From: Chryseobacterium pennae
GTDB lineage: Bacteria > Bacteroidota > Bacteroidia > Flavobacteriales > Weeksellaceae
Assembly: GCF_003385515.1 (NCBI RefSeq)
Contig: NZ_QNVT01000007.1
Coordinates: 62,001 to 126,000 of the forward strand
Direction: 5' to 3'
DNA: 64,000 nucleotides
Shown here: positions 50,634-60,748 of the stretch, in pieces
Layout of the letters: each line of letters opens with the position of its first letter
How positions within the stretch are numbered: the first letter of the stretch is position 1
Notes under the pieces: generated by a model
What the model saw: the letters and a program-made list of their open reading frames with translations, nothing else
Told to the model about the DNA's origin: nothing
The model's database searches: none
Position numbers and translations under genes: made by a program

Positions 50634-51164
50634 ATGGACAAGTTAAGAAACTACGATGTAAGCTTTTCCGGACTTAAAAACGGAAAACACGAGTTCAAGT
50701 TTGAGATAGATAAAACGTTCTTTCAATTATTTGACACTGAGCAGGAATTTACAAATCCCAGAATAGAAGTAAATGTATTTTTAGATAAGCATACTACATT
50801 TCTGGAGTTTGAGATTAAAATACAAGGTTTAGTTGAACTGGTTTGTGATATCACAAATGAAAATTTTGACTACCCTATTGAGAATGAAATCAAAATTCTG
50901 GTGAATTTTGGGGAAGAATATGATGACAGCAATGAAGATGTTATCACTATTCCTACCACAGAGCACGCTTTTAATGTAGCTCATCTGATCTACGAAAACG
51001 TAATGCTTTCTATTCCAATGAAAAAAATATCACCGAATGTAAGTGATGAAGATATAAAAATTCTTGACCAGTTCAGTCCGAAAGAAATTGAAGAAGCTGA
51101 AGAGGAAGAACATGAGAGTGATCCCAGATGGGACGCTTTAAGAAAATTAAGAGACAATAATTAA
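50634..51164 (+). CDS. yceD: DUF177 (YceD) family protein
   Basis: 176 residues from the start at 50634 (MDKLRNYDVSFSGLKNGKH), chosen because the promoter covers the earlier ATG. The family core has the beta strands LEFEIKIQGLVELVCDITNE (the second half-Cys of the typical C-x-R-C is not kept), an acidic mid-part EEYDDSNEDVITIP, and the C-terminal PKEIEEAEEEEHESDPRWDALRKL tail. YceD is nearly always encoded before rpmF and takes part in 23S rRNA or L32 assembly. Confidence 0.9.
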   Translation: MDKLRNYDVSFSGLKNGKHEFKFEIDKTFFQLFDTEQEFTNPRIEVNVFLDKHTTFLEFEIKIQGLVELVCDITNENFDYPIENEIKILVNFGEEYDDSNEDVITIPTTEHAFNVAHLIYENVMLSIPMKKISPNVSDEDIKILDQFSPKEIEEAEEEEHESDPRWDALRKLRDNN

Positions 51165-51182
51165 ATAGAATAATTTAAATAT

Positions 51183-51203
51183 GATGAGATGATGAATCTC
51201 ATC
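51183..51203 (+). promoter_or_regulatory. Hairpin in the yceD-rpmF spacer
   Basis: GATGAGAT / ATCTCATC, a perfect 8-bp stem with a GATGA loop, in the 67-bp gap before rpmF. It has no T-run, so it is not a terminator; it could protect or adjust the rpmF message. Confidence 0.35.
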
Positions 51204-51231
51204 GCTCATCAATTAAAAAAGTTATTAGAAA

Positions 51232-51435
51232 ATGGCACATCCAAAGAGAAGACAATCGTCCACAAGAAGAGATAAGAGAAGAACTCACTACAAAGCTGTA
51301 GTTCCTCAATTAGCTAAAGATGCAACAACAGGAGAGCTTCACCTATACCACAGAGCTCACTGGCATGAAGGAAAACTTTACTACAGAGGTAAAGTAGTAT
51401 TGGAAAAAGAAGTAGCTGCTACTGAAGAAAACTAA
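51232..51435 (+). CDS. rpmF: 50S ribosomal protein L32
   Basis: 67 residues: [21 protein letters not shown], then [19 protein letters not shown]. This is the zinc-free form: the four cysteines of the zinc-binding type are absent. Transcribed with yceD and ended by a terminator shared in position with the accB promoter. Confidence 0.97.
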   Translation: MAHPKRRQSSTRRDKRRTHYKAVVPQLAKDATTGELHLYHRAHWHEGKLYYRGKVVLEKEVAATEEN

Positions 51436-51471
51436 GAGTCGCTTTTCATTGAAAAAGCCTCATTTTAATAC

Positions 51472-51509
51472 AAAAACCGCCCAATTTTGATAAAATTTGG
51501 CGGTTTTTT
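51472..51509 (+). terminator. Terminator of rpmF
   Basis: AAAAACCGCC-AATTTT / AAAATT-GGCGGTTTTT with one mismatch and a T-run at 51504-51509. Confidence 0.9.
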
Positions 51510-51539
51510 GTTGTTTTTTACGTTTTTTTGGTATCTTTG
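51507..51539 (+). promoter_or_regulatory. Promoter of accB-accC
   Basis: TTTG (51507-51510), 21-nt spacer, TATCTTTG (51532-51539), 23 bp before the ATG. The TTTG is the end of the rpmF terminator T-run. Confidence 0.7.
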
Positions 51540-51562
51540 GATCAAAATCAAATATCAAATTT

Positions 51563-52048
51563 ATGGACATTAAAGACATACAGAATCTTATTAAGTTTGT
51601 ATCTAAGGCTGAAGTTTCAGAAGTGAAGTACAAGACTAAAGATTTCGAAATCACTATTAAAACTCCATTAGCTGGAAGTGACGCTGTTTACGCACAGCCT
51701 GCAGTATACCACACTGCTCCACAAGCGGTAGCTGCTCAAGCTCCTGTTGCAACTTCTGCTCCTGCTCCTGCTGCTGAAAAAGCTGAGACTGCATCTGATG
51801 ACAGTAAATATATAACGATCAAGTCTCCAATGATCGGTACTTTCTACAGAAAACCATCTCCGGATAAAGACGTATTTGCAAATGTAGGTGACGATGTTTC
51901 CGTTGGTAAAGTAGTTTGCGTAATTGAAGCAATGAAGTTATTCAACCAGATTGAATCTGAAGTTAGCGGAAAAATTGTTAAAATCTTAGTTGATGATGCA
52001 ACTCCGGTAGAATATGACCAACCATTATTCTTAGTAGATCCATCTTAA
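51563..52048 (+). CDS. accB: Biotin carboxyl carrier protein of acetyl-CoA carboxylase
   Basis: 161 residues from the start at 51563 ([20 protein letters not shown]), chosen since upstream frame is terminator and promoter. An Ala/Pro-rich linker (residues about 45-75) leads to the biotinyl domain, with biotin attached at K125 in [11 protein letters not shown]. It shuttles the carboxyl group between AccC and AccAD in malonyl-CoA synthesis. accC follows after 93 bp. Confidence 0.97.
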   Translation: MDIKDIQNLIKFVSKAEVSEVKYKTKDFEITIKTPLAGSDAVYAQPAVYHTAPQAVAAQAPVATSAPAPAAEKAETASDDSKYITIKSPMIGTFYRKPSPDKDVFANVGDDVSVGKVVCVIEAMKLFNQIESEVSGKIVKILVDDATPVEYDQPLFLVDPS

Positions 52049-52141
52049 GGAATTTTAGATTAAAGATTATAAATTTTAGATGAAACTGTTTCATTTAAAA
52101 TAATTTAAAATTCAAAATTTATAATTTAAAATTTCGGAGAG

Positions 52142-53497
52142 ATGTTCAAAAAAATATTAATTGCCAATCGTGGCGAAATTGCAATGCGTATTTTACGTAC
52201 TTGTAAAGAAATGGGGATCAAAACCGTTGCAGTATACTCTACTGCTGATAAAGACAGTCTTCACGTAAGATTTGCTGATGAAGCGGTTTGTATTGGTCCT
52301 GCAATGAGCAAAGACTCATATCTTAAAATCCCTAACATTATTGCCGCTGCGGAAATTACAAACGCAGACGCCATTCACCCAGGTTACGGATTCTTATCTG
52401 AAAATGCTAACTTCTCAAGAATTTGCGAGAAAAACGGAATCAAGTTCATTGGAGCATCTCCTGAGCAGATTGAAAAAATGGGAGACAAAGCTAACGCTAA
52501 GGCTACCATGAAAGCTGCAGGTGTACCATGTGTACCAGGTTCTGACGGACTTATTGAATCTTATGAGCACGCTGTAAAGGTTGCTGAAGAAACAGGATAC
52601 CCTGTAATGATTAAAGCAACTGCCGGTGGTGGTGGTAAAGGAATGAGAGCAGTATGGAAAGCTGAAGACCTTAAAGATCACTGGGAATCTGCAATTCAGG
52701 AAGCTGTAGCTGCCTTTGGAAACGGAGGTATGTATATGGAGAAACTGATCGAGGAGCCTAGACACATCGAAATTCAGGTTGCAGGTGATCAATTCGGTAA
52801 AGCTTGCCACCTTTCTGAAAGAGACTGTTCTGTACAGAGAAGAAACCAGAAATTAACGGAAGAAACACCTTCTCCGTTTATGACTGATGAACTTCGTGAG
52901 AAAATGGGTGATGCTGCTGTAAAAGCTGCTGAATTCATTGGATACGAAGGAGTGGGAACTATCGAATTCCTTGTAGACAAACACAGAAATTTCTATTTCA
53001 TGGAGATGAATACAAGAATCCAGGTAGAGCACCCTATTACTGAGCAGGTAATTGATTATGACCTGATCAGAGAACAGATTCTTCTTGCTGCAGGAACTCC
53101 TATTTCAGGAATCAACTATTACCCGAAATTACATTCAATCGAATGTAGAATCAACGCTGAAGATCCTTATGCAGACTTCAGACCGTCTCCAGGAAAAATC
53201 ACAGGATTAAACATCCCTGGCGGACACGGAATCAGAGTAGATACTCACGTATATTCCGGATACAGCATCCCTTCTAACTACGACTCTATGATTGCTAAGC
53301 TTATCACTACGGCTCAAACCCGTGAAGAAGCTATTGCAAAAATGAGACGTGCTCTTGAGGAATTCTATATTGAAGGAGTAAAAACAACGATTCCTTTCCA
53401 CAGACAGCTGATGGATAATGAAGATTATCTTGCAGGAAACTACACTACGAAATTCATGGAGGATTTTGTAATGGACAGAAAATATGATAATCACTAA
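52142..53497 (+). CDS. accC: Biotin carboxylase subunit of acetyl-CoA carboxylase
   Basis: 451 residues, full length. [23 protein letters not shown]-grasp glycine-rich loop [46 protein letters not shown] with the biotin-binding and catalytic residues; [18 protein letters not shown]. It carboxylates biotin on AccB using ATP and bicarbonate. Organised with accB as usual; accA is at 63.5 kb. Confidence 0.98.
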   Translation: MFKKILIANRGEIAMRILRTCKEMGIKTVAVYSTADKDSLHVRFADEAVCIGPAMSKDSYLKIPNIIAAAEITNADAIHPGYGFLSENANFSRICEKNGIKFIGASPEQIEKMGDKANAKATMKAAGVPCVPGSDGLIESYEHAVKVAEETGYPVMIKATAGGGGKGMRAVWKAEDLKDHWESAIQEAVAAFGNGGMYMEKLIEEPRHIEIQVAGDQFGKACHLSERDCSVQRRNQKLTEETPSPFMTDELREKMGDAAVKAAEFIGYEGVGTIEFLVDKHRNFYFMEMNTRIQVEHPITEQVIDYDLIREQILLAAGTPISGINYYPKLHSIECRINAEDPYADFRPSPGKITGLNIPGGHGIRVDTHVYSGYSIPSNYDSMIAKLITTAQTREEAIAKMRRALEEFYIEGVKTTIPFHRQLMDNEDYLAGNYTTKFMEDFVMDRKYDNH

Positions 53498-53519
53498 GAT
53501 TATTTATAATACAACTTTT

Positions 53520-53558
53520 AATAGTCCGTCATACTTATAGTGTGACGGATTATTTTTT
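53520..53558 (+). terminator. Terminator of accBC
   Basis: TCCGTCA / TGACGGA core extended to a 15-bp stem by AT and GT pairs, loop TTATA, T-run afterwards. Confidence 0.88.
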
Positions 53559-53588
53559 CTTGGTATATTTGGTTAAACCATGATTTAT

Positions 53589-55436
53589 ATGAAAAGAATC
53601 GCTTTATTTTTTTTATTGACCTTTTATACCCTTGCTTATTCTCAATTCAAACAAATTCTAACTATTCATAGAGACAGTATCTTAAGCCCCGACACTCCTC
53701 TAAAAACCAATCCTTTTGAAGGAAAATTTCTACTGGTGGGCCAATTTCTACCGATAAAAAGAAACTCTGACATTAAACTTGCAAAAGTTCTTACAGCGAC
53801 AGGATGGGGATTGATTGATGAAAAAGGTAAATTTATTCTCCCTACCCAATATTACAGCATATCAGATTTTAAGAATGGCCTGGCAGACATTATTCTTTAT
53901 ATTCCGCCAAAGCCCGGACAGTCTCAAGGATCTAAATGCCATGCTGTAATCAATGCTCAGGGAAAGATGATCACTCCAAAATGCTTTCCAACCAATGATT
54001 ACTTTATCTCGGATAAAAAAGATGGATTTTCAAGACTTCGGGTTAAAAACACCTCTCAACTTGCTGATGGATTTATCAAAGTCCGCATCGATAATTTAAC
54101 AAGCGTTTATAATGAAAAAGGAGAACAGATTATCCCTGCCGAATATTCAGAAATAACCTTTTCCGGGAAATATTTTCAAGCTCAAAAAGAAGCCCCTCAA
54201 CGGCATACTGTAATCTATGATCAGACAGGAAAAAAAGTAAAAACAGTAGAAAGCACCACTATTTATATTACCGGTGATCTGGCAATTATTCAAGATTACA
54301 GAAAAATTTATGTGGAGAACCTGATTACAGGAAAAAGGTATTTTGAAAATCAGTTTGATAGCTTAGGTCCATTGAACGATGAAGATGAAGAATATGATAA
54401 GGAAATTATGTTGGTTGGAACCAATTATGTTGATCATATTTATTCAAAAATAAAATCCACAATCTACATCAACAAAAGTCTTGAAATCATTCAGAATAAA
54501 ATTTATTCAGAATCTAACCTTAGATATTCCGAGGGCCAGATAATTGCAGAAAATCCCGAAAATCATGGTCTTGCAATTTTAAATTCTAAGGGAGAAATTT
54601 TACACGAATATACTCGCGAAGAATCTATCAATTATATGTCTTTAGATAGTCCGGGATATCAAAACAAAGAAAACTTAGAAAAAAACATTCTTAAATATCA
54701 CCCTTTATGGTCAAAACAAACCATAACACAACGGGTAATGTATTTGGAAGATATTTTTATACTACGAATCAACGATAGTAATGATCAAAATAACTCAGAA
54801 AGTATATTTATTCAGAAAAAAAACGGCAAGACCATGTATCGTATTAAAGGCCCAACCTATTATTTTGCCACATTTTCTAAAAACAAATTTCTTATCGGCG
54901 CCAATAGAAATGAAAAGACAGGCGCCTACACCCATATAATTACTGATACCAAAGGAAATATTTTAAAAACAGCAAAAAAAGGGCAGACATATTATACCTT
55001 TATGAAAAAACCTTTTACTAAAGAGAATAGCAATAAATACCCCTTAGATAAAAACTACAATCCTATTTATAAAGAAAAACTCTTGGCCAGTGAACAAATA
55101 AGAAATACTCTCAATTATATTATAATTTCACCTGAGAAAACAGAAATCTATAATAGTAATGGGAAAATAGTACAAACAGTCAATGGTTCTACGGATAATC
55201 AATATAATGATTACATTAATGGATCTATAGGCGAGGATTATTTAATTATTGGCACAGAAAAAAGCTACACACTTCTTAATAAAGATACATGGAAGCCTGC
55301 GATGCAATTAAAATTCAAATCAACGCTTAAAGGTTATTCAGAAGGAGGAATGTTTGTACATGATGATTATGATGGAGAAACAACTTCTAAAACATATATT
55401 GATCCTTATATGAATGTTATCAAAATCATTTATTAA
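53589..55436 (+). CDS. Exported WG-repeat-containing protein
   Basis: 615 residues from the start at 53589 (MKRIALFFLLTFYTLAYSQ), a signal peptide. The body holds WG-type beta repeats, the clearest TGWGLIDEKGKFILPTQYYS, then YNEKGEQIIPAEYSEI and several diverged copies. These build a beta-propeller-like surface domain. No enzymatic motif or C-terminal sorting domain was seen. Role unknown. The gene is more AT-rich than its neighbours. It follows the accC terminator and precedes the YdcF-family gene. Confidence 0.85.
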   Translation: MKRIALFFLLTFYTLAYSQFKQILTIHRDSILSPDTPLKTNPFEGKFLLVGQFLPIKRNSDIKLAKVLTATGWGLIDEKGKFILPTQYYSISDFKNGLADIILYIPPKPGQSQGSKCHAVINAQGKMITPKCFPTNDYFISDKKDGFSRLRVKNTSQLADGFIKVRIDNLTSVYNEKGEQIIPAEYSEITFSGKYFQAQKEAPQRHTVIYDQTGKKVKTVESTTIYITGDLAIIQDYRKIYVENLITGKRYFENQFDSLGPLNDEDEEYDKEIMLVGTNYVDHIYSKIKSTIYINKSLEIIQNKIYSESNLRYSEGQIIAENPENHGLAILNSKGEILHEYTREESINYMSLDSPGYQNKENLEKNILKYHPLWSKQTITQRVMYLEDIFILRINDSNDQNNSESIFIQKKNGKTMYRIKGPTYYFATFSKNKFLIGANRNEKTGAYTHIITDTKGNILKTAKKGQTYYTFMKKPFTKENSNKYPLDKNYNPIYKEKLLASEQIRNTLNYIIISPEKTEIYNSNGKIVQTVNGSTDNQYNDYINGSIGEDYLIIGTEKSYTLLNKDTWKPAMQLKFKSTLKGYSEGGMFVHDDYDGETTSKTYIDPYMNVIKIIY

Positions 55437-55493
55437 CCTGTTGAAATATATTTACAAAAAAAATCCAAATTTAATTATTTGTACCTCTACAGT

Positions 55494-56045
55494 ATGCTTA
55501 AAAATATTATTAAATTCACCCTCTTAACTGCCTTCTCCTGGTTTGTTATTCATTCCCTATATATCACTTATGATGGCCTTACAAACCCTAATCAGAAAGC
55601 CGATATTGCTGTGGTCTTCGGAAATAAGGTAAATGAAGATGGAAGCCTTTCTTCAAGATTGAAAGCAAGATTAGACAAAAGTATTGAGCTCTATCAGAAA
55701 AAACAAATCAAAGAAATCCTGGTTAGTGGAGGCCTTGGAAAAGAAGGCTATTGGGAAGGTACGGAGATGAAAAAATATCTGATAAGAAATAAAATCCCTG
55801 CCAATAAGATACTTGTGGATAACTTTGGGGATAACACAGAGAAGACTGTTATCAATATTATAAAAATTGCTGATAGCTTAAAGTATAGCCGTATTATTTC
55901 TGTATCACAATTTTATCATCAGACCAGAATCAAAAAATTATTCAGGGAACATCATTTTAAAAATATTGAAAGTTCAAGTCCGCTCTATTTTGAAATAAGA
56001 GACTTCTATTCAGTTTTCAGAGAGTTCTTTGCTTACTATTTATAA
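55494..56045 (+). CDS. YdcF/ElyC-like DUF218 membrane protein
   Basis: 183 residues from ATG 55494. One N-terminal membrane helix (FTLLTAFSWFVIHSLYITY), then the DUF218 domain: ADIAVVFGNKVNEDGSLSSR, EILVSGGLGKEGYWEGTEMKK, ILVDNFGDNTEKTVINI and SVSQFYHQTRIKK. The conserved patch GxxxxxDGSLSxRL and SGG-E are the family's active-site region. YdcF/SanA/ElyC proteins affect envelope integrity; the exact reaction is unknown. Confidence 0.9.
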   Translation: MLKNIIKFTLLTAFSWFVIHSLYITYDGLTNPNQKADIAVVFGNKVNEDGSLSSRLKARLDKSIELYQKKQIKEILVSGGLGKEGYWEGTEMKKYLIRNKIPANKILVDNFGDNTEKTVINIIKIADSLKYSRIISVSQFYHQTRIKKLFREHHFKNIESSSPLYFEIRDFYSVFREFFAYYL

Positions 56046-56143
56046 AAATAATAAGAATGTATCTGAACCTGGCCTGGAAATCAAAAAAACCTGATGGATT
56101 TGATCTCTGTTTAAAATAATTTCCTGACTCCCAACTCATTTCC

Positions 56144-56163
56144 AGATTAATAAAAATTAATCT
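56144..56163. other. AT hairpin in the YdcF-rocD gap
   Basis: AGATTAAT AAAA ATTAATCT is a perfect 8-bp stem with tetraloop. No T-run follows on either strand. The rest of the 294-bp gap shows nothing but the rocD promoter. Confidence 0.35.
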
Positions 56164-56296
56164 GAAAAAAACTGTTCTCGTAAAGATATAATACCTACTA
56201 CGGACGATCAGCAAAGAAAATATTCTCTGATACAGCTTTATTCCGCCTCAAAATTTACTTCAGTTCTGATCTTTTACTGCATAGGGTATTTGTTTA

Positions 56297-56324
56297 TTGA
56301 TCTCATTAATATTATGTAAATTTG
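56297..56324 (+). promoter_or_regulatory. Promoter of rocD
   Basis: TAAATTTG (56317-56324), 15 bp before the ATG. Possible upstream boxes are TTG at 56297 (17-nt spacing) or TTTG at 56289-56292 (24 nt). Confidence 0.5.
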
Positions 56325-56339
56325 TAAAAAACCAACAAT

Positions 56340-57590
56340 ATGTCAACAGCAGAACAAACAAAAAACTCACAGTATTTTATTGACCTTGAAGACAAACATG
56401 GAGCGCACAATTATCACCCTCTACCAGTAGTTCTGGATCGTGGAGAAGGTGTTTTCGTGTGGGATGTAGAGGGCAAAAGGTATTATGATTTTCTTTCAGC
56501 ATATTCTGCTGTAAACCAAGGGCACTCGCACCCGAAAATCGTAGGAGCTTTGGTAGAGCAGGCCCAGAAATTAGCTTTAACTTCAAGAGCATTCTACAAC
56601 TCTAAATTAGGAGAGTACGAACAAAAAATCACAACTCTTTTTGGGTTTGATAAAGTATTACCTATGAACTCCGGAGCTGAAGCAGTAGAGACAGCTGTAA
56701 AATTAGCCAGAAAATGGAGCTATGAAGTAAAAGGAATTTCAGAAAATGCAGCAAAGATCGTAGTTTGTGAAAATAACTTCCACGGAAGAACAACCACTAT
56801 CGTTTCTTTCTCTAATGATCCGGATGCCAACCAAAACTATGGTCCTTTTACCCCAGGATTTATCAAGATTCCTTACAATGATATTACAGCATTGGAAGAA
56901 GTATTAAGCAGAGAAGCTGGAAATATTGCAGCATTTCTTGTAGAACCTATCCAGGGAGAAGCCGGAGTATATGTTCCGGATGAAAACTTCCTTAAAAATG
57001 CTTCTGAGCTGTGTAAAAAACATAATGTACTTTTCATTGCCGATGAAGTACAGACAGGGATTGCAAGAACAGGAAAACTGATCGCCTGTCATCATGAAAA
57101 TGTACAGCCGGATATCTTAATCCTTGGAAAAGCACTTTCAGGAGGAATGTATCCTGTATCTGCAGTATTAGCTAATGATGAGATTATGAATGTAATTAAG
57201 CCAGGGCAACATGGTTCTACATTCGGTGGAAATCCAATTGCCTGTGCGGTAGCTGTAGCAGCATTAGATGTAGTAGCTGATGAAAAATTATCTGAAAGAG
57301 CAGAAGAGCTTGGACAGCTTTTCAGAGCTGAGATCGATAAACTTATTGAAAAGACAGATCTGATTACCAAAGTAAGAGGAAAAGGACTTTTAAATGCTAT
57401 CCTGATCAACGATACTCCAGACAGTTCTACAGCATGGAATCTTTGTTTATTATTAAAAGAAAACGGATTGCTTGCTAAACCAACCCACGGGAACATCATC
57501 AGATTAGCACCACCATTGGTAATTACTGAAGAGCAATTATTGGATTGTGTAAAAATTATTGAAAAAACTATTCTGGAATATAAAGCTTAG
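56340..57590 (+). CDS. rocD: Ornithine--oxo-acid aminotransferase
   Basis: 416 residues, class III PLP aminotransferase. [17 protein letters not shown] at the start; [33 protein letters not shown]; the [16 protein letters not shown] aspartate; Schiff-base K264 in [30 protein letters not shown]. It converts ornithine and 2-oxoglutarate to glutamate semialdehyde and glutamate, linking arginine to proline metabolism. Its last 4 bp overlap the convergent GT4 gene. Confidence 0.96.
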   Translation: MSTAEQTKNSQYFIDLEDKHGAHNYHPLPVVLDRGEGVFVWDVEGKRYYDFLSAYSAVNQGHSHPKIVGALVEQAQKLALTSRAFYNSKLGEYEQKITTLFGFDKVLPMNSGAEAVETAVKLARKWSYEVKGISENAAKIVVCENNFHGRTTTIVSFSNDPDANQNYGPFTPGFIKIPYNDITALEEVLSREAGNIAAFLVEPIQGEAGVYVPDENFLKNASELCKKHNVLFIADEVQTGIARTGKLIACHHENVQPDILILGKALSGGMYPVSAVLANDEIMNVIKPGQHGSTFGGNPIACAVAVAALDVVADEKLSERAEELGQLFRAEIDKLIEKTDLITKVRGKGLLNAILINDTPDSSTAWNLCLLLKENGLLAKPTHGNIIRLAPPLVITEEQLLDCVKIIEKTILEYKA

Positions 57591-58672
57591 TTCTTATTCA
57601 GAACAGATTCATAAAATTTAAGATAATTATTGGACATTGCGGTATAACTATATTGCTCTGTCCAATTTTTTATTTCCTGGCTCATTTCTTCCTCATGACT
57701 GCGATAAAGATTCATTTTGTCCTGAAATAACTGAGCCATTAATTTTGGTTCAAAACTTTCAAAATAAAAAGCCGCATCCCCGCCTATTTCCGGAAGGCTT
57801 GTATATTTCGAAAGAAAAACAGGTTTACCAAAAGCCATAGCTTCAATAGGAGGTATCCCAAAACCTTCTGCAATAGAAGGATGGCACATTGCTTCCGAAT
57901 GCTGAATGACAGCATACTTCTCCTCTTCCGAAAGATTTTTAAGAAAATAAACTCTTTGTTCTAAATGTAACTCTTTGATTCTCTGTTTCACTTCAGCGGC
58001 ATAAGATGACTTCTCATCTGATGCAATAAGCACCAGATCCTCCTTTATATAAGGTAGCATTTCAACTAAAGTCAACTGATTTTTTTTATTAAAAAGAACC
58101 CCGATATTTAAAATATACTTTTTATTTTTTAAATAACTGTATTTTCCCAATTGATATTCCCTTTGCTCAGGAAGCTGAATTCCATTGTGAATAACAACAA
58201 TATCTTTAAGTTTAGTAAAAGTAAAAAGCTTTTTATTCTGAATAAAATCCTGCTTGGCATGTTCTGAGATACAGACAATATAATCTGCATTTTTTACATT
58301 GCTTCTCACTTTACCAAGCATTTTTTTCTTTTTGAAATCGGTAAGGTTTTCATGCAAAAAATTCAGATCATGAAGGGTAATGATTTTAATTGTGTCTTTG
58401 TAATTTCTATGAAAATAAGAAGAAAGCTGATGGCTTACATGAATCAGATCAAACTCACCACTAAAACGCTCAAAAAAACGATGTGTTTTGTTCCAGAGCA
58501 CACAATTCGGTATAGGCTCAAATTTTTCGAGCTGTTCTTTCTTACCGAAAAAAAATATTTCAAACTTAGAATTCCCCTCTTGTAATCCTTTTGCGAGGTT
58601 TCTAAACACATTAGCTATTCCTGAATTGGGGTATCTTAGACGTTCGAGGTCAATTAAGATTTTTTTCTTCAT
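57587..58672 (-). CDS. Family 4 glycosyltransferase
   Basis: 361 residues, GT-B fold. N-terminal [45 protein letters not shown]; the C-terminal donor domain with [20 protein letters not shown], and the nucleotide-sugar motif [22 protein letters not shown], with E-x7-E. It probably adds a hexose or mannose-type sugar to a surface glycan. The second of two adjacent minus-strand GT4 genes (5-bp gap). Confidence 0.92.
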   Translation of the reverse strand: MKKKILIDLERLRYPNSGIANVFRNLAKGLQEGNSKFEIFFFGKKEQLEKFEPIPNCVLWNKTHRFFERFSGEFDLIHVSHQLSSYFHRNYKDTIKIITLHDLNFLHENLTDFKKKKMLGKVRSNVKNADYIVCISEHAKQDFIQNKKLFTFTKLKDIVVIHNGIQLPEQREYQLGKYSYLKNKKYILNIGVLFNKKNQLTLVEMLPYIKEDLVLIASDEKSSYAAEVKQRIKELHLEQRVYFLKNLSEEEKYAVIQHSEAMCHPSIAEGFGIPPIEAMAFGKPVFLSKYTSLPEIGGDAAFYFESFEPKLMAQLFQDKMNLYRSHEEEMSQEIKNWTEQYSYTAMSNNYLKFYESVLNKN

Positions 58673-58677
58673 AAATT

Positions 58678-59805
58678 TTATAAAAAAATAGAATCAAGAA
58701 TTTCTTTTTCTATTTTTGAGTTGTGGTTTTCTTTAAAATAACAAATTGCCTGTTTTTTTACCTTTTCATAAAAAACATCATCATTCATAAGCTGATGAAT
58801 GGATTCTGAAAATTCTACAGGGTCCTGGCTTACCAAGCATCCGTTATTTTTTTTATTAATGAGCCCATCTACTCCTCTTCTGTTTGTTACTACCGGTAAT
58901 CCATAAGATAAGGCTTCCAGTACTTTAATTTTCACACCTGTTCCGCTCATCATTGGGCAAATGGCAACTCTTGCATGGCTGTAGAATTCCTGTAAGTCAT
59001 CTACCATACCATATTTAACTACATTTGGATAATCTTCTGCAATTGCCTTACCAATTTTACCAATGATATGAATTTTAACATTATTCAGCAAAGGTAATAC
59101 TTCTTTTAAAAACCATTGAATTCCATTTATATTGTGTGGATTATCACTGGCAACGTAAATAATATCATATTTAAACTCCTGTTTTTTTTCAATAAAGTTC
59201 TCAGGAAATGAAACAGGCATCAAAGTGACCTTCTTATTGGTAAACTGATCAAATATATACTCCTCCTCTACCGAATAAGTCCAGATATTATCATACTGTT
59301 TCAAAATGGATATCTCATCCTGAAATAGCTTTCCGACAGTACGTTTATGACGGCTCTGTGCAGTAATAAAATCATGGGTATCAATAATTTTACAGGTCCC
59401 GGCAGAAACTTCGTTAACCAGTCTTCCCCATGTTGCATAGCTTATTAATACAACATCAAAAGCAGATTTTTTAATAATTTCCGAAAATTCTTTTCTAAGA
59501 ATATAACTTGTTGTATCTATCGAATTTATTTTAAATAAATAAGGTATTTTATATAAAAAAAGATACTTAAAAAAACTCTTTTTATATTTCTTATCCAAAA
59601 GATGCAACTGAATATTCGGGAATTTCTCATGAAACAGGATTTCTTCTTCCTTTTTCCACATTCCCCAGTCTCTCAATGAAACAAAAGTAACATCAAGCGC
59701 CTTGTTTTCGTTAAAATAAGAAAGCATATAATTAAGCCTGGTAGTATTTCCGGCCTTTCCAGACATCGGATTATCAGGCATAAAATAAAGAACTTTCTTT
59801 TTCAT
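58678..59805 (-). CDS. Family 4 glycosyltransferase, first of the pair
   Basis: 375 residues, GT-B fold. It starts KKVLYFMPDNPMSGKAGNTTR, with KIIDTHDFITAQSRHKR in the acceptor domain and DIIYVASDNPHNINGIQWFL, RVAICPMMSGTGVKIKVLEALSYGLPVV in the donor domain. The latter matches the GT4 subgroup with a GTGVKIKVLEA signature. Divergent from the GT2 pair; only 40 bp separate the two starts. Confidence 0.92.
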   Translation of the reverse strand: MKKKVLYFMPDNPMSGKAGNTTRLNYMLSYFNENKALDVTFVSLRDWGMWKKEEEILFHEKFPNIQLHLLDKKYKKSFFKYLFLYKIPYLFKINSIDTTSYILRKEFSEIIKKSAFDVVLISYATWGRLVNEVSAGTCKIIDTHDFITAQSRHKRTVGKLFQDEISILKQYDNIWTYSVEEEYIFDQFTNKKVTLMPVSFPENFIEKKQEFKYDIIYVASDNPHNINGIQWFLKEVLPLLNNVKIHIIGKIGKAIAEDYPNVVKYGMVDDLQEFYSHARVAICPMMSGTGVKIKVLEALSYGLPVVTNRRGVDGLINKKNNGCLVSQDPVEFSESIHQLMNDDVFYEKVKKQAICYFKENHNSKIEKEILDSIFL

Positions 59806-59815
59806 TATATTTATT

Positions 59816-59823
59816 TATTTTTG
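59816..59823 (+). promoter_or_regulatory. Promoter -7 element of the GT2 pair
   Basis: TATTTTTG 22 bp before the ATG at 59846. It lies within the 40-bp divergent gap, so its upstream box falls in the first codons of the GT4 gene. Confidence 0.45.
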
Positions 59824-59845
59824 CGGCTACAAATATGACTATTTA

Positions 59846-60748
59846 ATGAGAGATATAAAAGAATTAATTATAATAATATTAAATTATAACTCCTCTAAAG
59901 AGATCATCAGACAGCTGTCAATGCTCACCGATAAAGGAGAAATAAGCAATGATTCTTTTATTATTCTTGATAATAACTCTAATGATGGAAAAGAGCTGGA
60001 AACCTATTGCAAAGCTCATCATTTTTTCTTTCATCAGATGGGAAGCAATCTTGGGTATGCATATGCCAATAACTGGGCAATCAGGCAAGCTATTGAATCG
60101 GGAAAGAAATATTTTTTCATTCTTAACCCTGATATTCATATCGACGCCACTACTATCGAACAGCTGTATTTAAAATTAAAATCCGACGCATCATTGGGCG
60201 TAATTGGCCCAAGATTACTGTACCATGACAATCCTGATTTTATTTTTTCTGACGGAGGGCTCCTATTTCCTAAAAAGGGATTTGAAGGAAACCATATCAA
60301 TTTCCTGAAAAACGTAAAAGATGCAGGATCTCAGGGAATGACTTATGATATGGCCTATATCAATGGAAGTGCTATGATGTTTAAAAAGGAAGTTCTGGAT
60401 GACATGGGATACATGGAAGCAGATCTGTTTATGTATTATGAAGAATCTGAATGGTGTTACAGAATCAAAAAGAGCAACCGATGGAAAATTGCAGTTGATA
60501 CGGAACTTGTAGCATATCAGTCTGACAGCTCCAGAGGAAAAGTATATGAATACTATATGACCAGAAACAGGATCTGGTTAACGAAAAAATATTCAGGAAG
60601 TTTATTTTTTGTAATCCGGGAACGTTTGATTGTAGCCCGTAAAAAATTCTTCTCATCTAAAGGAAACTTTAAAGAAAATATATTATTTTCCAGAAATATT
60701 CTCAAAGGAATAGTTCATGGGTTAATCGGAAAAACAGGAAAATTATGA
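59846..60748 (+). CDS. Family 2 glycosyltransferase, rhamnosyltransferase-like
   Basis: 300 residues. LIIIILNYNSSKEIIRQ; DNNSNDGKE; GSNLGYAYANNWAI; FFILNPDIHID as the DxD-type metal motif; GSAMMFKKEVLDDMGYMEADLFMYYEESEWCYRIKK, the acceptor region with the E-x-x-W. Typical of surface-polysaccharide rhamnosyl- or related transferases. The 3' end overlaps the next GT2 gene by 4 bp (ATGA), so the two are translationally coupled. Confidence 0.92.
   Translation: MRDIKELIIIILNYNSSKEIIRQLSMLTDKGEISNDSFIILDNNSNDGKELETYCKAHHFFFHQMGSNLGYAYANNWAIRQAIESGKKYFFILNPDIHIDATTIEQLYLKLKSDASLGVIGPRLLYHDNPDFIFSDGGLLFPKKGFEGNHINFLKNVKDAGSQGMTYDMAYINGSAMMFKKEVLDDMGYMEADLFMYYEESEWCYRIKKSNRWKIAVDTELVAYQSDSSRGKVYEYYMTRNRIWLTKKYSGSLFFVIRERLIVARKKFFSSKGNFKENILFSRNILKGIVHGLIGKTGKL

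Noticed and set aside
56017..56214. Minus-strand frame of 65 codons in the YdcF-rocD gap
   Set aside because: No promoter, no recognisable protein features, and it overlaps the YdcF-family gene end.
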